NCBI GenBank assembly: GCA_034620365.1 | Contig: JAQGEQ010000283.1 | Span: forward strand, 434,001-498,000 | Source: Pegea sp. RAD2-039 | Lineage: Eukaryota > Chordata > Thaliacea > Salpida > Salpidae | Direction: 5' to 3' | DNA: 64,000 nucleotides | Part shown: piece by piece, positions 49,926 to 61,509 of the stretch | How the letters are laid out: each line of letters begins with the position of its first letter | Numbering within the stretch: position 1 is the first letter of the stretch | The notes under the pieces: model-generated | Databases searched by the model: none | What the model was told of the DNA's origin: nothing | The model's input: the letters and a program-made list of their open reading frames with translations, nothing else | Translations under genes and position numbers: made by a program

Positions 49926-50019
49926 CAAAAATCAAATGAAAAAAAAAGTAAAGAACAAATAATTTTTGCTGAATTTTTACTTTAACAATATAAATTTAGC
50001 ACAGTTGATATTACACAAG

Positions 50020-50130
50020 ATGATGTCATCACTTCCTCTCAAAACAACAACAGCCTCGGGGCAATGAGTCAGGTTTTATAACAATCGAATATTAACTCAA
50101 AATTTAGTTTTATTCATTTTTCTATTAGAA
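50020..50130. repeat. short direct repeat flanking the gene F / LINE interval, left copy
   Basis: Matches 54803-54925 at high identity, starting gatgatgtcatcacttcc here versus gatgacgtcatcacttcc there. The CRE octamer is intact only in the right copy. Confidence 0.7.
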
Positions 50131-50139
50131 GATTAAAGA

Positions 50140-50600
50140 TCTCAAAAAAATTGAAATGTACAAATATCGTTTCTTAGGAGTTTTTTTTTCTTTTAAAACT
50201 AAATCGGGATTAAAATTTTTAAGATAAGAGTTTTCAGCTTAATTTTATAAGTTTTTTATAGGTTTTGACAAAATAAGTTTAAATTATTAATATTTAAAAG
50301 AAACTTCTAGAAAATTAATACTTTTATATTGCGTTAAAAGAAACAAAAATGGAATGCAAGCTGCATTAACAAATTCTCTTAATAAGTTTAGATTTGTAGT
50401 TACTCAATAATGCTGAAAAATTTTGATGCTCAACAAATACTAATAGCAAAACAGTAAAATCATCAAAATAATAATCTACAAGTTACAAAATCCAAACTGC
50501 AGAAACTTCTAGAACTTTGAATCTGTCATCATAAATCACGTGCAAATATTTTTATGTTTCTAACAATGCTTTCAAAATTATGATTTCTACAAACTTTTTT
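50140..50600 (-). repeat. partial R4 repeat upstream of gene F
   Basis: Same orientation as 3360-3845. It leads into a diverged version of the ZNF 5' flank (50600-51184), which has an (AT)n tract at about 50634-50652 and a 3' splice site (taaattcag) ending at 51169. Confidence 0.6.
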
Positions 50601-51184
50601 GAAGATCAATAAATCACTTTTATGAATTAAACATATATATATATATATATATCTTGTTAAATATACTTAAACAGAATATGCTTGGTAACGTCAACTGTGT
50701 TGTATAAATTGCTCAAAGGAAGTGCTTTGTTATCTTTTGCATCTTCTAGTTGATTGTAGGCTTAATGTGGATAAAATATTACAATTAGTGTTACATGATC
50801 CTGAATTGTTTTCGATGTCTTGTAATATTTTCTAGCTTGCTTAATTTTATGAAAAATTTCTTTTCTTTACTATTTTAAAGTTTTAAAAGTTTAAAAGGCT
50901 AAGAACATTTTGTTTTTACAAAGTTCATTATAAATACTATTATGTATGTGAAACATGATAAACTTATGGTTTAGCCTTCTAGAAAACTTTTGTTTAAACG
51001 TGAATGGTTTACTGTTGCAATTTGTATACAAACTTTATCACATGAAATAAGTTAATAAGGAATATAACTCTGTAAGAAAAAGTTTATATTAACTATGTAT
51101 TGTTTCATTAGTATTTTTTTAAATTTGTAATAAACGTTTTAATTATGAAAATTTAATTTTTAAATTCAGATTATTAAGTAAACA

Positions 51185-52414
51185 ATGAATTTGATGAACG
51201 ACAAAAAACTAAATCGAAAAAGAAAACTTTCATTGGATGAACGTAAGAACAGTTTTATAAAGAAAACTGCAGAAGAGACAAATTTGCAAAACTCTTCCAG
51301 TGGAGCTTATAGCAAGCATAAGAATCACGTTGATCAAGCTAGTTTAAATAGTTTAAAAGGAGATACACAGAGTACAAGTTACTCATATGAAGAAGTTAGT
51401 AAGAATGCAAAAGCAGACCAAGAAAAAATAACCAAACTTGTAAGTAACGATAAATCTTCTTTGGAAAACGAAAATAGATGCTTGGTTTGTAACAAACATT
51501 TTGCATTCAAATCTAAGCTTGTCATTCACAAAAGAACTCATACTGGTGAGAAACCATATGAATGTATAGTTTGTGAAAGAAAATTTAGTCAAAAAAACCA
51601 TTTGTTATGTCATGAAAGAACTCATACTGGCGAAAAGCCATATGTATGTATTGTTTGTGAAAAGAAGTTTAGTCATAGATCTAGTCTTTTATGTCATGAA
51701 AGAACTCATACTGGTGAGAAACCATATGAATGTATAGTTTGTGAAAGAAAATTTAGTCAAAAAAACCATTTGTTATGTCATGAAAGAACTCATACTGGCA
51801 AAAAGCCATATGTTTGTATTGTTTGTGAAAAGAAGTTTAGTCATAGAACTAGTCTTCTATGTCATGAAAGAACTCATACTGGCGAAAAACCATATGAATG
51901 TATAGTTTGTGAAAGAAAGTTTAGTCAAGAAACCCATTTGTTATGTCATGAAAGAACTCATACTGGTGAGAAGCCATATGAATGCATTGTTTGTGGAAGA
52001 AAATTTAGTCATAGATCTAGTCTTTTAAGTCATGAAAGAACTCATACTGGCGAAAAGCCATATGAATGTATTGTTTGTGAAAAGAAGTTTAGTCTAAAAA
52101 CCAATTTGTTATGTCATGAAAGAACTCATACTGGTGAGAAGCCATATGAATTCATTGTTTGTGGAAAAAAATTTACTCATAATTCCAGTCTTTTAATTCA
52201 TGAAAGCATTCATACTGGTGAGAAGCCATATGAATGTATTGTTTGTGAAAGAAAATTTAGTCATAGATCTAGTCTCCTATGTCATGAAAGAACTCAAACT
52301 GGCGAGAAGCAATATGATTTTGCTGTTTGTGGAAGACGATTTGTTCGAAATTCCAGCCTTGTAACAAATGAAAGGACTCATACTGGTGAAAAACCATATT
52401 TTGAGAAATTATAA
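51185..52414 (+). CDS. ZNF gene F: 11-finger C2H2 protein (409 aa), last fingers decayed
   Basis: The most diverged full-length member. It has the 96-residue N-terminus (RKRKLS kept), then eleven fingers. Contact residues: FSKI, QNHC, HSSC, QNHC, HTSC, QTHC, HSSS, LTNC, HSSI, HSSC, RSST. Fingers 2-3 and 4-5 are a duplicated two-finger module. Finger 9 lost its first Cys (YEF), finger 10 its last His (RTQ), and finger 11 its first Cys (YDF) and first His (TNE), so three of eleven cannot bind zinc normally. After GEKPY the frame runs into R4 repeat sequence and stops at FEKL, so the original 3' end was lost at a breakpoint near 52398. The ATG at 51185 lies 15 nt after an acceptor, as in the paralogs. 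It is either a living gene with a shortened array or an early pseudogene. Confidence 0.8.
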   Translation: MNLMNDKKLNRKRKLSLDERKNSFIKKTAEETNLQNSSSGAYSKHKNHVDQASLNSLKGDTQSTSYSYEEVSKNAKADQEKITKLVSNDKSSLENENRCLVCNKHFAFKSKLVIHKRTHTGEKPYECIVCERKFSQKNHLLCHERTHTGEKPYVCIVCEKKFSHRSSLLCHERTHTGEKPYECIVCERKFSQKNHLLCHERTHTGKKPYVCIVCEKKFSHRTSLLCHERTHTGEKPYECIVCERKFSQETHLLCHERTHTGEKPYECIVCGRKFSHRSSLLSHERTHTGEKPYECIVCEKKFSLKTNLLCHERTHTGEKPYEFIVCGKKFTHNSSLLIHESIHTGEKPYECIVCERKFSHRSSLLCHERTQTGEKQYDFAVCGRRFVRNSSLVTNERTHTGEKPYFEKL

Positions 52415-53035
52415 TTTTGAAAGTTATGTTAGAAACATAAAAATGTTTGCACGCAAATTATGATGACAGGATCAAAGTCTTAGAAGCTTCTGCTGTTTGG
52501 ATTTTGTAGCTTGTTGGTTATTATTTTGATGCTTTTACTGCTTTGCTATCAATTTATTTGCGCATTAAAATTTTTCGCTAATATTGATTAACTGCAAATC
52601 TAAACTTTTAAGAGGTTATGTTAGTGTAGCTTTTACTATTTTTTGTTTCTTAAACAGTTACAGAAAAGTAGTATATTTGTGCAGTTTATTTTTTTTTTGA
52701 GGTCTATAATTTTTACTTGAAAGCTCTTAATAAGGTTTTTTAAAACCATTTAACTTTGTGATAAAAGATTAATTTTCTAATACTTCCTAATGATTTATTT
52801 ATATTTCTGTTGGTGGTTTTCAGACTTCAGTTGATTAATTTATTTAGCAAAGTTTAACTAATAAATAACAAAACCGAAAGATAAAATCATTTGAATTAAA
52901 AAATAAGTATTAATTTATAACTTTGAGATTACTCATTGTGATTCAATTTTTAAATTAATTATCTATTAATTTTGGTATAAAGCAGAAAGTTTCCGTATAC
53001 TTGTTTTCAACACACGGCTATATATCATTTCACAT
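52398..53035 (+). repeat. R4 repeat copy fused to the 3' end of gene F
   Basis: Begins at gagaaattataattttgaaag and parallels 36845-37640 up to the cacacggctatat stretch near 53013, where it stops at the start of the LINE-like unit. It supplies the last codons and the stop of gene F. Confidence 0.65.
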
Positions 53036-53039
53036 AAAA

Positions 53040-54444
53040 CAATCTATTTGAATAAGGTTATAGGTTTGTATTTGAATAAGTGCTTATAAGTTGTGATAAA
53101 GTTATTTCTAGGAAGTGAATTGTTTATTATATATATTTTGTGGTTGGTGACAGTAAAAATCTTTTATAGAACTTTGTTGGATACACATTTTTGAGTAACT
53201 GCTAATAAGCTGTGATTAAGTTTTGTGGTGTATTTATTTATATTTTTACTTATTACTATATATTATTAACTTGGTATATTTGGTATACTTTATTAACTTG
53301 GTATACTTTGGTGGGAGTTACTAAAATTCTATCATGGAAACTAGGGTAGATACAAATGACAGGACCTTGCGGTCAAAAGCTCCAAAAACCCAAGCAAACC
53401 AAGTTCCTCAAAACAAGCTTGCAATGGCAATTGCCAAGCTTGTAACAAAACTTACTCTGGTAAGGATCTAACAATAGATTGCATCAAATGCCTCTCTAGG
53501 TTTCACCTCACTTGTAGTGATGTGAATAAAAAATTATACGATATATTTGGAAATAATAAAATGCAGCCAGAGGGATTTTGTTGGTCCTGCATTAAATGTA
53601 GATCTATGGACAAAACAACTACCTCGTCCAACACTAACAAAAGCCTATTGTCCGACATCAGCAACACCATATCCACTGAATTGGCCAGATTAAAATCCGA
53701 AATTGGCAACGATGTTGCCAAAATCAATGAAACGATTTCTATCTTATCCAAATCTATGGATGAACTGGATGCCTCCACAAGGAAGCCTCTCACATGGGCC
53801 TCAGTTGTTGGTAATTCTGGATCCGAAAAAAACTCTAGCGTGGTGCAACTTCTTGCCAAGAAAGTTACTGACACGCACAAAAAACTTACTTTGGACCGGG
53901 AGGATAAAGAAAACAATGTCATCATCTTTGGTGTCTCCGAGACTGATAAAGACGATGACATCAAGACTTTTAATCAAATGAGCAATCAAAGCCTTGGTTT
54001 TGTAGACGCTTCAAAAGTTTCAATGGCCAGACTCGGGGCAGAAAGATCAGATCATAAAAGGCCGTTAAAAGTGTCCTTTCAGGAAAGATGGGACAAACGT
54101 AAGTTTCTTGCTAAGCTGTATAAACTTAAGCAGGACGAAAAATTCCAGGGCATCAGAGTAGCACATGATATGTGTGAAGATGATCGCTTAGAAAATAAGC
54201 GTCTTCTAAAAGAGGCGTACAGCCGAAATCAGAAAGAGCAACCAACTGATTTCAAACACAAAGTTCGAGGTCCACCATGGGCTTTAAATATTGTGAAGGT
54301 CTTTTCAAAAAACGGAAGTGCAAAATAACCACTGGACCCACATCATCCTTATTCAACCTCTCCTCGCACAAAATTATTAATACTATGCTTCCAGCCCAAG
54401 ATAACAATAATAACATAATTAGAATTAAATTCCAACTAATTTAG
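53040..54444 (+). mobile_element. non-LTR retrotransposon remnant (CR1/L2-like), 5' region and ORF1 only
   Basis: The interval interrupts the surrounding repeat at about 53035. It has a leader of about 0.3 kb with a short tandem repeat (ttggtatactt-type, 53264-53310), then ORF1. Visibly higher G and C content and ordinary codon use set it apart from its surroundings. After ORF1 a 19-codon frame (54385-54444, MLPAQDNN...) could be the very start of ORF2, but the endonuclease and reverse transcriptase are missing. LINE copies usually lose their 5' end, so keeping the 5' half points to internal deletion or later rearrangement. Confidence 0.7.
53334..54328 (+). pseudogene. LINE ORF1 protein: PHD-type finger, coiled coil, RRM-like domain
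   Basis: ORF1 proteins of CR1/L2/Jockey-type elements bind element RNA and act as chaperones during target-primed reverse transcription. The ATG at 53334 opens in one frame (METRVDTND...), but the zinc-finger part lies in another, so one indel falls between about 53360 and 53420. From 53420 the frame is open to TAA at 54326-54328. It shows a Cys4-His-Cys3 PHD-like pattern (CQAC, CIKC, FHLTC, CWSC), a helical stretch around SNTISTELARLKSEI, and an RRM-like core (ENNVIIFGVSE, RLG, RPLKVSF). It ends with the typical basic C-terminal segment (IRVAHDM, DDRLENKRLLKEA). Nothing antisense to it is a gene. A domesticated host gene starting downstream at an internal Met is possible but less likely. Confidence 0.75.
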
Positions 54445-54512
54445 CAACATAATCTTTAGTTTGAGAATTAGGGTCATCAAAAATTTTCAATCGCTTAAAA
54501 TGATCAATACAG

Positions 54513-54930
54513 GATTAGCAACAAATCTGACGTATAAATATTAAAACCAAAAAATTCGTAAAGATCTTATTTAATAAAAAAGTTTAAAATAAACTAACAG
54601 CTATACAACCAGCAAAATATGGTTCATCTGATGTTTTTCTAAATTTAAAAAAAATTAAAAAGTCACTTAATTTTTTATCAACCTATAATTGTAAGTTTGA
54701 TGTAAACATTTGGGTAATAAATGACTCAGTACTGTAGCAGATGAGAGTAATTATGATGATTGAATTGTTGATAAAATGAATTATTATAAAGCATTTATTT
54801 TTAAAGATGACGTCATCACTTCCTTTCAAAACAACAACAGCCTCAGGGCAATGAGTCAGGTTTTATCACAATCGAATATTAACTCAAAATTTAGTTTTAT
54901 TCATTTTTCAACCAGAAGATTAAACAAGAA
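54513..54930. repeat. composite repeat right of the LINE remnant
   Basis: 54513-54800 matches 2594-2880; 54803-54925 matches 50020-50130 and carries a TGACGTCA at 54808. The 61-codon frame at 54776-54961 is chance. Confidence 0.7.
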
Positions 54931-54939
54931 GAAACCTGT

Positions 54940-55135
54940 TTTATTAGAAAAAAATTGCTGAAACCAGTTAACAATTTAGTGAATATCATATAACTTTTAT
55001 CCTGAAATTTTGATGCAGTATCTTATATTTAAATATATAAAAATTGAGTCCTTCAACAATCATGCATTTTTACAATCAGTCAACATTTAAACATTTCCTA
55101 ACTAACTGAATTATGTCATCAGAATTTTAGTTTTT
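54940..55135. repeat. repeat with an inverted partner at 59290-59500
   Basis: The complement of this block (gctgaaaccagtta, tagtgaatatcatataac, actaactgaattatg) appears at 59290-59500. Between the two lie the H stump and most of the spacer. It may be a small transposon present in two orientations. Confidence 0.6.
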
Positions 55136-55230
55136 AGTTTTAGTTTTCTTTGTTATTAGTTTCCTTTTACCAATTCAATAAAGCTAAATATGACCTCATA
55201 CTAAATAAAAAAATACGAAATAAATCATTA

Positions 55231-55440
<210 letters not shown>

Positions 55441-58400
55441 AATCATTTTGCTGACAAACGTTTACTCAATTGGTTGTTGCAATTTATGCTTTAATTAACT
55501 ATTTTAATGATTACTCTATTATTGAAATAGTGTGTAAGTTTGCAATAAATCATAAAGGTTTTACATTCAATTTTTTACTTTAAACTAAAGTTGGTATTCT
55601 CATGTTGTTATTCTCGTACAGCTCTTTTGTAAACTATTAAAAAAACTTTTTTATTCCTTAATTTTCGAAGTTTGTATTTTAAGTATTTGTTAACATCTTT
55701 TATTATTTTTCAACAAGTTTTGAAAGTAATTATATTTTTTTTAGTTGATAAATATAATCCAAATTGTGGTTACTTTTTAGTTACTCTCTTAAGATTCCCT
55801 AAATCCTTACATGTTTGTAAAACTGATTATTTTTGTGTTTTGTTTTTATTATGAAAGTAAAACTACAGTTTTTATTAATTATTGCAATTTTTATGAGAAA
55901 ACTAATGTTTGAAATCTTAAAATCTATTTCCGTTCTTAAAATGTTTGTTGGAGATAAAAACAATAAATGTTATTATCCTCTTCATACTATAGATTTGGAA
56001 AAAGAAGTTTTTTAACATTTCATATTATCGACAATTACATCATCATAAATAAATCATCTTCTATAGCAATTGACTATTTCTTACCCAAATAGTTAGATCA
56101 AAATTAACAGATTGAGTTTTTAAAATAGTTTAAATTACTTAATAATTTTGTAACTACAGAAGTACGGCAGAAAAACTAATATTTTCTTATCGGTTACTAC
56201 TCCATCATTTTTAAACTTTACAATTAAAATTCTTGTAAGCAAGTCGTTAGAGTGTTTTAAACTGTTCTGTTTACTACTACGTTGGATATATAACTGCAGT
56301 TCTATTTCAGCTTGTGATGACCTTAATTATCAAACCAACCATTAAGTTGCTAATTTAAATGGAACTCTAATTATCCAAACAAACCACAACAAACCAAAAC
56401 ACCTAACCAGACCATTGATACATTAACTGATTATAACTATAAAGAGATTATTCCTTAGTTGAAATTATCTTCCGAATAAGTCTTATGAAATAAAATTTGT
56501 TTGGAATGAAGAATTTACCACTAAATCTAAACTTTAAGTAATAAAAATAAGTATTTAAAGTTGCTAATACCAACAAGACAGCCAAAATGTCTTAAGAATG
56601 ATACCTTCCTAAAAGTGAATTTTAAACTATTTTTATTCTTGGTATAAAGCTTTACAATATGAGTTAGTATTTTTAAGTTAAAAAAATTAAATAAAAGTAT
56701 TTGCCTCAAATTTGAAATACTCTTATAAGTTATATTATTTTATAGATTTTTGAGATACATATCGCACTTTTTGTAGCGTTGTTTTTGATTTTTTTTTGTG
56801 AAGATTTATCAATTCATAATTATTACTTTAAAATCATTTATAAAACCATCAATGTAACAAATCAACAATTATCAGTACGTCTGATATATTGAAATTAGAT
56901 TAAGAAAACGTAGAATATAAGAAATAATATAAAAAAGGAAATTCGTTCTATCTCATTTACAAACTTATTCCGTTGTTCGAGATTTAAAGATGAAAAACCA
57001 TCAAAAGTCACAGGCGCTCAAAAGGATCTACAGAAAAATAAAAAAAGTCTGACATTAAAATGTACAAATCCTCTATTAATTTGTGAAGAAATATATGTGT
57101 AAAAAAATAAGATAATAAAAAAATAAATTATATGTGTGAAATAATAGGAACTAAAAATACAAACAAATCTGACGTATAAGTAATGAAACAAAACGGTTCA
57201 AAAACGTTCTAGCAATTTAAAGCAATTTTATCGATTAGATTAAAATGGACTGGTAACAAATTAGCATTTATTAGTTCTCCTGTTTTACGTAGAAAGTTAC
57301 AAAATAAGGAAAGCAATTCAAACTGTTTTAGCAACTCAATATGTTAATTCTGAAGATGTTAATTTCAAAAGATCAATCGGGTAAGTTATGGACTAGTACT
57401 TTTGGAGATGATTTTATTTCCTATAGTATATTATATATAATAGTTTTAGAATATCAACCAAATTTTGTATATGGTTTTTTATATAAAATTTGCATTAAAT
57501 AAAACCAGAAATCTACAACCAATTTCTAAAATCAAAAAAGTAATGTCAATAAAGAAAAGTCCAGATTACTAAGAAACGAACGTTGTAAAATCTAACTGTG
57601 ACTAAAAGAAGTTTCGGAAAAACTGCATAAGTGGTAAGGTAAAAAACCAGCAAAAAATGATTAGGCAAAGATCATATTATCTTAATTGATTTTTAGATAA
57701 ATTTGTATATAAGCTTCCTTCAAGTTGGAAAGAATTACTTCAAAGTTCTCTTTATCACGTGCATTTTAAGTTATTTTGCTTTTAAATAAACTACAGAGTA
57801 CAATAATTTGCTCTTACGACAATTATAGGCTACAAAATTATGTTATGAAATATTTTGATGTTCTTAAAAAGAAATATATAATTTTGTCTATTTTTTTGTT
57901 TACTACGGATACTTAAACCTTTTATCAGCAAATGAATGAAAGTAATATAAAAAATGTTTCTAAAAAAAGAGCTGAATATCATCTTCAAAATTTCCATTAA
58001 TAAAATTTATTTTAAATATTAAAACTAAAAATTATCTTTCGCTCAAAATGAGCAGTGGTTTTTACAATCCTCTTAAGACGTAAAAAATATCGTGAATTAT
58101 TATCAAAAAAATAAAATAAAAAGGGCTTATTAGAATTACTAACCATTATTAACCAGCTTCAAAGGATATCTGTAATAAGACTTGAAGCAGTTTTCGAATT
58201 AGTAAAGTAATATCATTGTTAGTAGATAAATTTTTAAGTGAATAAATGTTGTTAGGGAGGATAACATAAATTTGTTTCAACATGACCTAGTTAAAGTACT
58301 TAAAACCCCAATCAAGCAAATTCTTGGCATTAATTTTATAGAAGAATAGCAGAGCAAGATAATCTAAAAAACAAATCACACCAGAATCAATATTTCACTT

Positions 58401-61399
58401 TTCATTTATTTTCATTTAGTTAAAATAGATGTTAAGAGATCTTTCCAAATGGTATTAGAAGAATACAAACCTTCAATTGGCTTAAAGTAGATGATTATTT
58501 AAAAACTTTTACTTTTTGGTATGTCAAGAATGTTTAAAATAATTTTTTAAGATATGTCATGTAATACAATTATTAGTTAAAAGATTAAGGAGAGGTCGAA
58601 AATACCTACCTTGCTTGATAACAGTAACCAACTTGTGATGGAACTAAAGAATAAAGTTATCCTTAATTGATTATCAATGAGGTAAACTGAAATTGATTTT
58701 TCTCAAATGATAAAAAATTAATTTGTTTAAGCAAAGCATTGATTTAGTAACCATAAGGAATATGTTCCAAAGGTAGAATAATCTTATGAAATAACATTTG
58801 TTTTAGAATAAACTATTTGAAACAAGCAAAACATGTTAAATTGTTTCAATGATCATACAAAGCACAACAAATAATGTTAAATATAACTAATTGTAAATAA
58901 TAAAAAATAAAAAAAAAGTATGTAAAGTTGGTAATACCAACAAAAAAACAAAATGACTCCAGGATGACACCAAATTTTCTTTCAGTAGAAATGTCACAAT
59001 TCGTCCCGATGTAATCTGTACTATATTGTGTTTCTTGCTATAAAGTGCAGATTATAGCGGGCCAAACATTCATAACATTCAATTACAAGCATTGCATCTG
59101 CTGTTGGTTTGATTCTCAAACAGCCAGATGACCAGCAATCATGTGACAACGAAGCAAGTCTCTGATACCGGTTGTGTTGTCAGCTTTTTATGTGGCTAAC
59201 TCACATTATGAATTTCATGGCAAAGTTGTTATAAAGGGGATGTTTAATTAACAAAACATCAGTATTCTATTTCAACCATTATCAAATGAGATTGTTTCAA
59301 CAAATACTGATGACATAATTCAGTTAGTTAGGAGTTGTTTAAATGTTGACTGATTGTAATGATTGTTGAAGGACTCAATTTATATATATTTAAATATAAT
59401 AAACTGAATTAAAATTTCCAAAAACGTTATATGATATTCACTAAATGGTTGACTGGTTTCAGTGATTATTTTTCTAATAATTCTTTTCTAATTCATTAGT
59501 ACAGGTCTATTTTATGAGAAAAAAACATCTTGACTATTTAAAAATTTACTTTAAAATTTCTCCTAAGACATTTCGATTTTGAGTCCACTAATATAATTTC
59601 CTTTTCAAAGCTCTTAAAAATGTAGACTATCATTGAATTACATTTATGTAATCTGTTAATGACTACAAATGAAAAATTTAAAGTTTTTTTATTAAACAAT
59701 TTGACTACGGAAAACGATAAATCGTCATAAAAGCTAAAATATGCCAAAAAAATCATAAATTACTTTAATTAAAAGATTTTGTCTAAAACATAATTATATG
59801 CAAATTCTTTGCTATACTTTTTTTCGATTTTTAAGGTTTGATTTGTTACTCAAAATGAAATCCTAAATTTGTTGTTTTATATTACTTATACTTTAATTCT
59901 TAAGTAAAATGTTTGTTTGAGAAAACTGATTAAAGTAAGTGTTATATAGTTCTTAATTACAAAAAATCTATCAGTCTAATATTTTTTTGTCTACAATATT
60001 TCAAACCATCTTATACATTTATATTAATCAAACACTATATTGTATAATTGTATAGATGTGAATATTTAGTCTTGAAAATTTCTAGTTACTATGAATTCTT
60101 TTAGTAGCTAAACAAAGTATGTCAAAATATGGTTTAATAAATTGCTATTACATTTGTAATAATATATATGATTATTGTTTGCAGTTAAAATGTTTATTAT
60201 AAACATTATGATTTTTGGCTAAGTTATCGTGTGGATAGATATATTAAATAAACTTTTCGTTTATCTAATAAAATTTCCAGTTTTCTAATATTGTAAACAA
60301 TAAACTGAATTATTTTTGTACAATTTTCTTTATGGTTTTTATAATTCTACATAATAGTTTTTATACGTTATCCACAAACTTATGCTTATCATTAAAAAAC
60401 ATATTTTAAAAATAAACTAAAATATTTTTTAAAGAAATTCGGTGAATTTGTAGATTGCATAATTTAAAGATATCGGCAAACTAAAGTTTCTAGATGTTTT
60501 GGTCTTATCTTTTTTGCTGAAAGTAATTTAGTTGAAAAAGTAATTGTGTATAGATATACTGAAAGTAATTTAAGAAAAATAAAATATTATTAAACCTAAA
60601 TTGACAACTTAAAATAATACTATTATAAAATAGTTTAAACTGAGCTTACTGGCAAACGTTAGTCAAGTATTTCTTCTTCTGACGTAATAACTGGCTTGCT
60701 AACAAAGTTTAAGAAAATTAGATAATTATTTCAATTTTTCATCAACTCAATCTTTTAAGTTAGTTTTAACCATTCGGGTAATAAACTGCTTAGTGCTATA
60801 GCAGAAGGGATTAATTATGATGCAATATGATTTTTTAAAAAGTATTTATTTCTAAAATGAAATGATAAACAAAATAGCATTAAGTTTGAAAAAAGAGATT
60901 TTATGAATTAAAACTTTATTTTCTTGAAATTATTTTGAGTATCTACTAAATACTGAAGTTTCAATTAAAAAAATAAAAACAAATTGCAAAGAAATAAGTT
61001 ACAGAAATTTAAAAAGTTTTAAACGGATTTCTAAACAAAAACTAAAATTTATCAGCAGTTTGCACAGAATTGATTAACTAAGAGATTAAAATCTAAATAA
61101 AGAAGCTTTTTGATAATAAATAAAGGACAATAAAATACTTGTGGGTTTATAAAAACTTGGACAAGGAACGAAATAAGGTATAGTTCGTTTACAAAAAAAA
61201 TACGTACCGTCGATCACAAACAATAAAATAAAAAATAACTTTTCAAATCATTATTATTTACTGTACATACACCATTTGATCAATAAAACAAATATAAATA
61301 AAATGAAAACAGCTCAAACTGAAAAAACAATTTTAAAAATTATATTTTTTAACCCTCTGATCTTAACGAAGCTATTTATTCATTCTTATAAATTGTGAG
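55441..61399. repeat. ZNF convergent spacer, copy 3 (H/G)
   Basis: Direct copy of 29092-34690, with an insertion between about 59230 and 60150 that includes the 59290-59500 repeat, and with the GC-richer block 59030-59230 shared with 14310-14490. It therefore mixes features of copies 1 and 2. No convincing gene; 56527-56709 is a mirror of the chance frame at 17394-17576, and 59538-59756 is AT-rich noise. Confidence 0.8.
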
Positions 61400-61509
61400 T
61401 AAACTTTTACCAGCAAAATGATCTAACTTTTTCTGAGAAACATGCAACATTTCATGGCGTAATCGACTTGAATTTCAACAAAATTTTTTTTTCACAAAAA
61501 AATATATTC
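61400..61509 (-). pseudogene. vestigial last finger downstream of gene G
   Basis: Same relic as behind A and D, cut off here by TAA at 61510-61512. Pieces of NSSRLRHE and SQKKLDH remain readable on the minus strand. Confidence 0.6.

Noticed and set aside
53503..53989. Two antisense frames opposite the LINE ORF1
   Set aside because: They mirror a genuine PHD/RRM-type coding frame on the plus strand and show no domain of their own.
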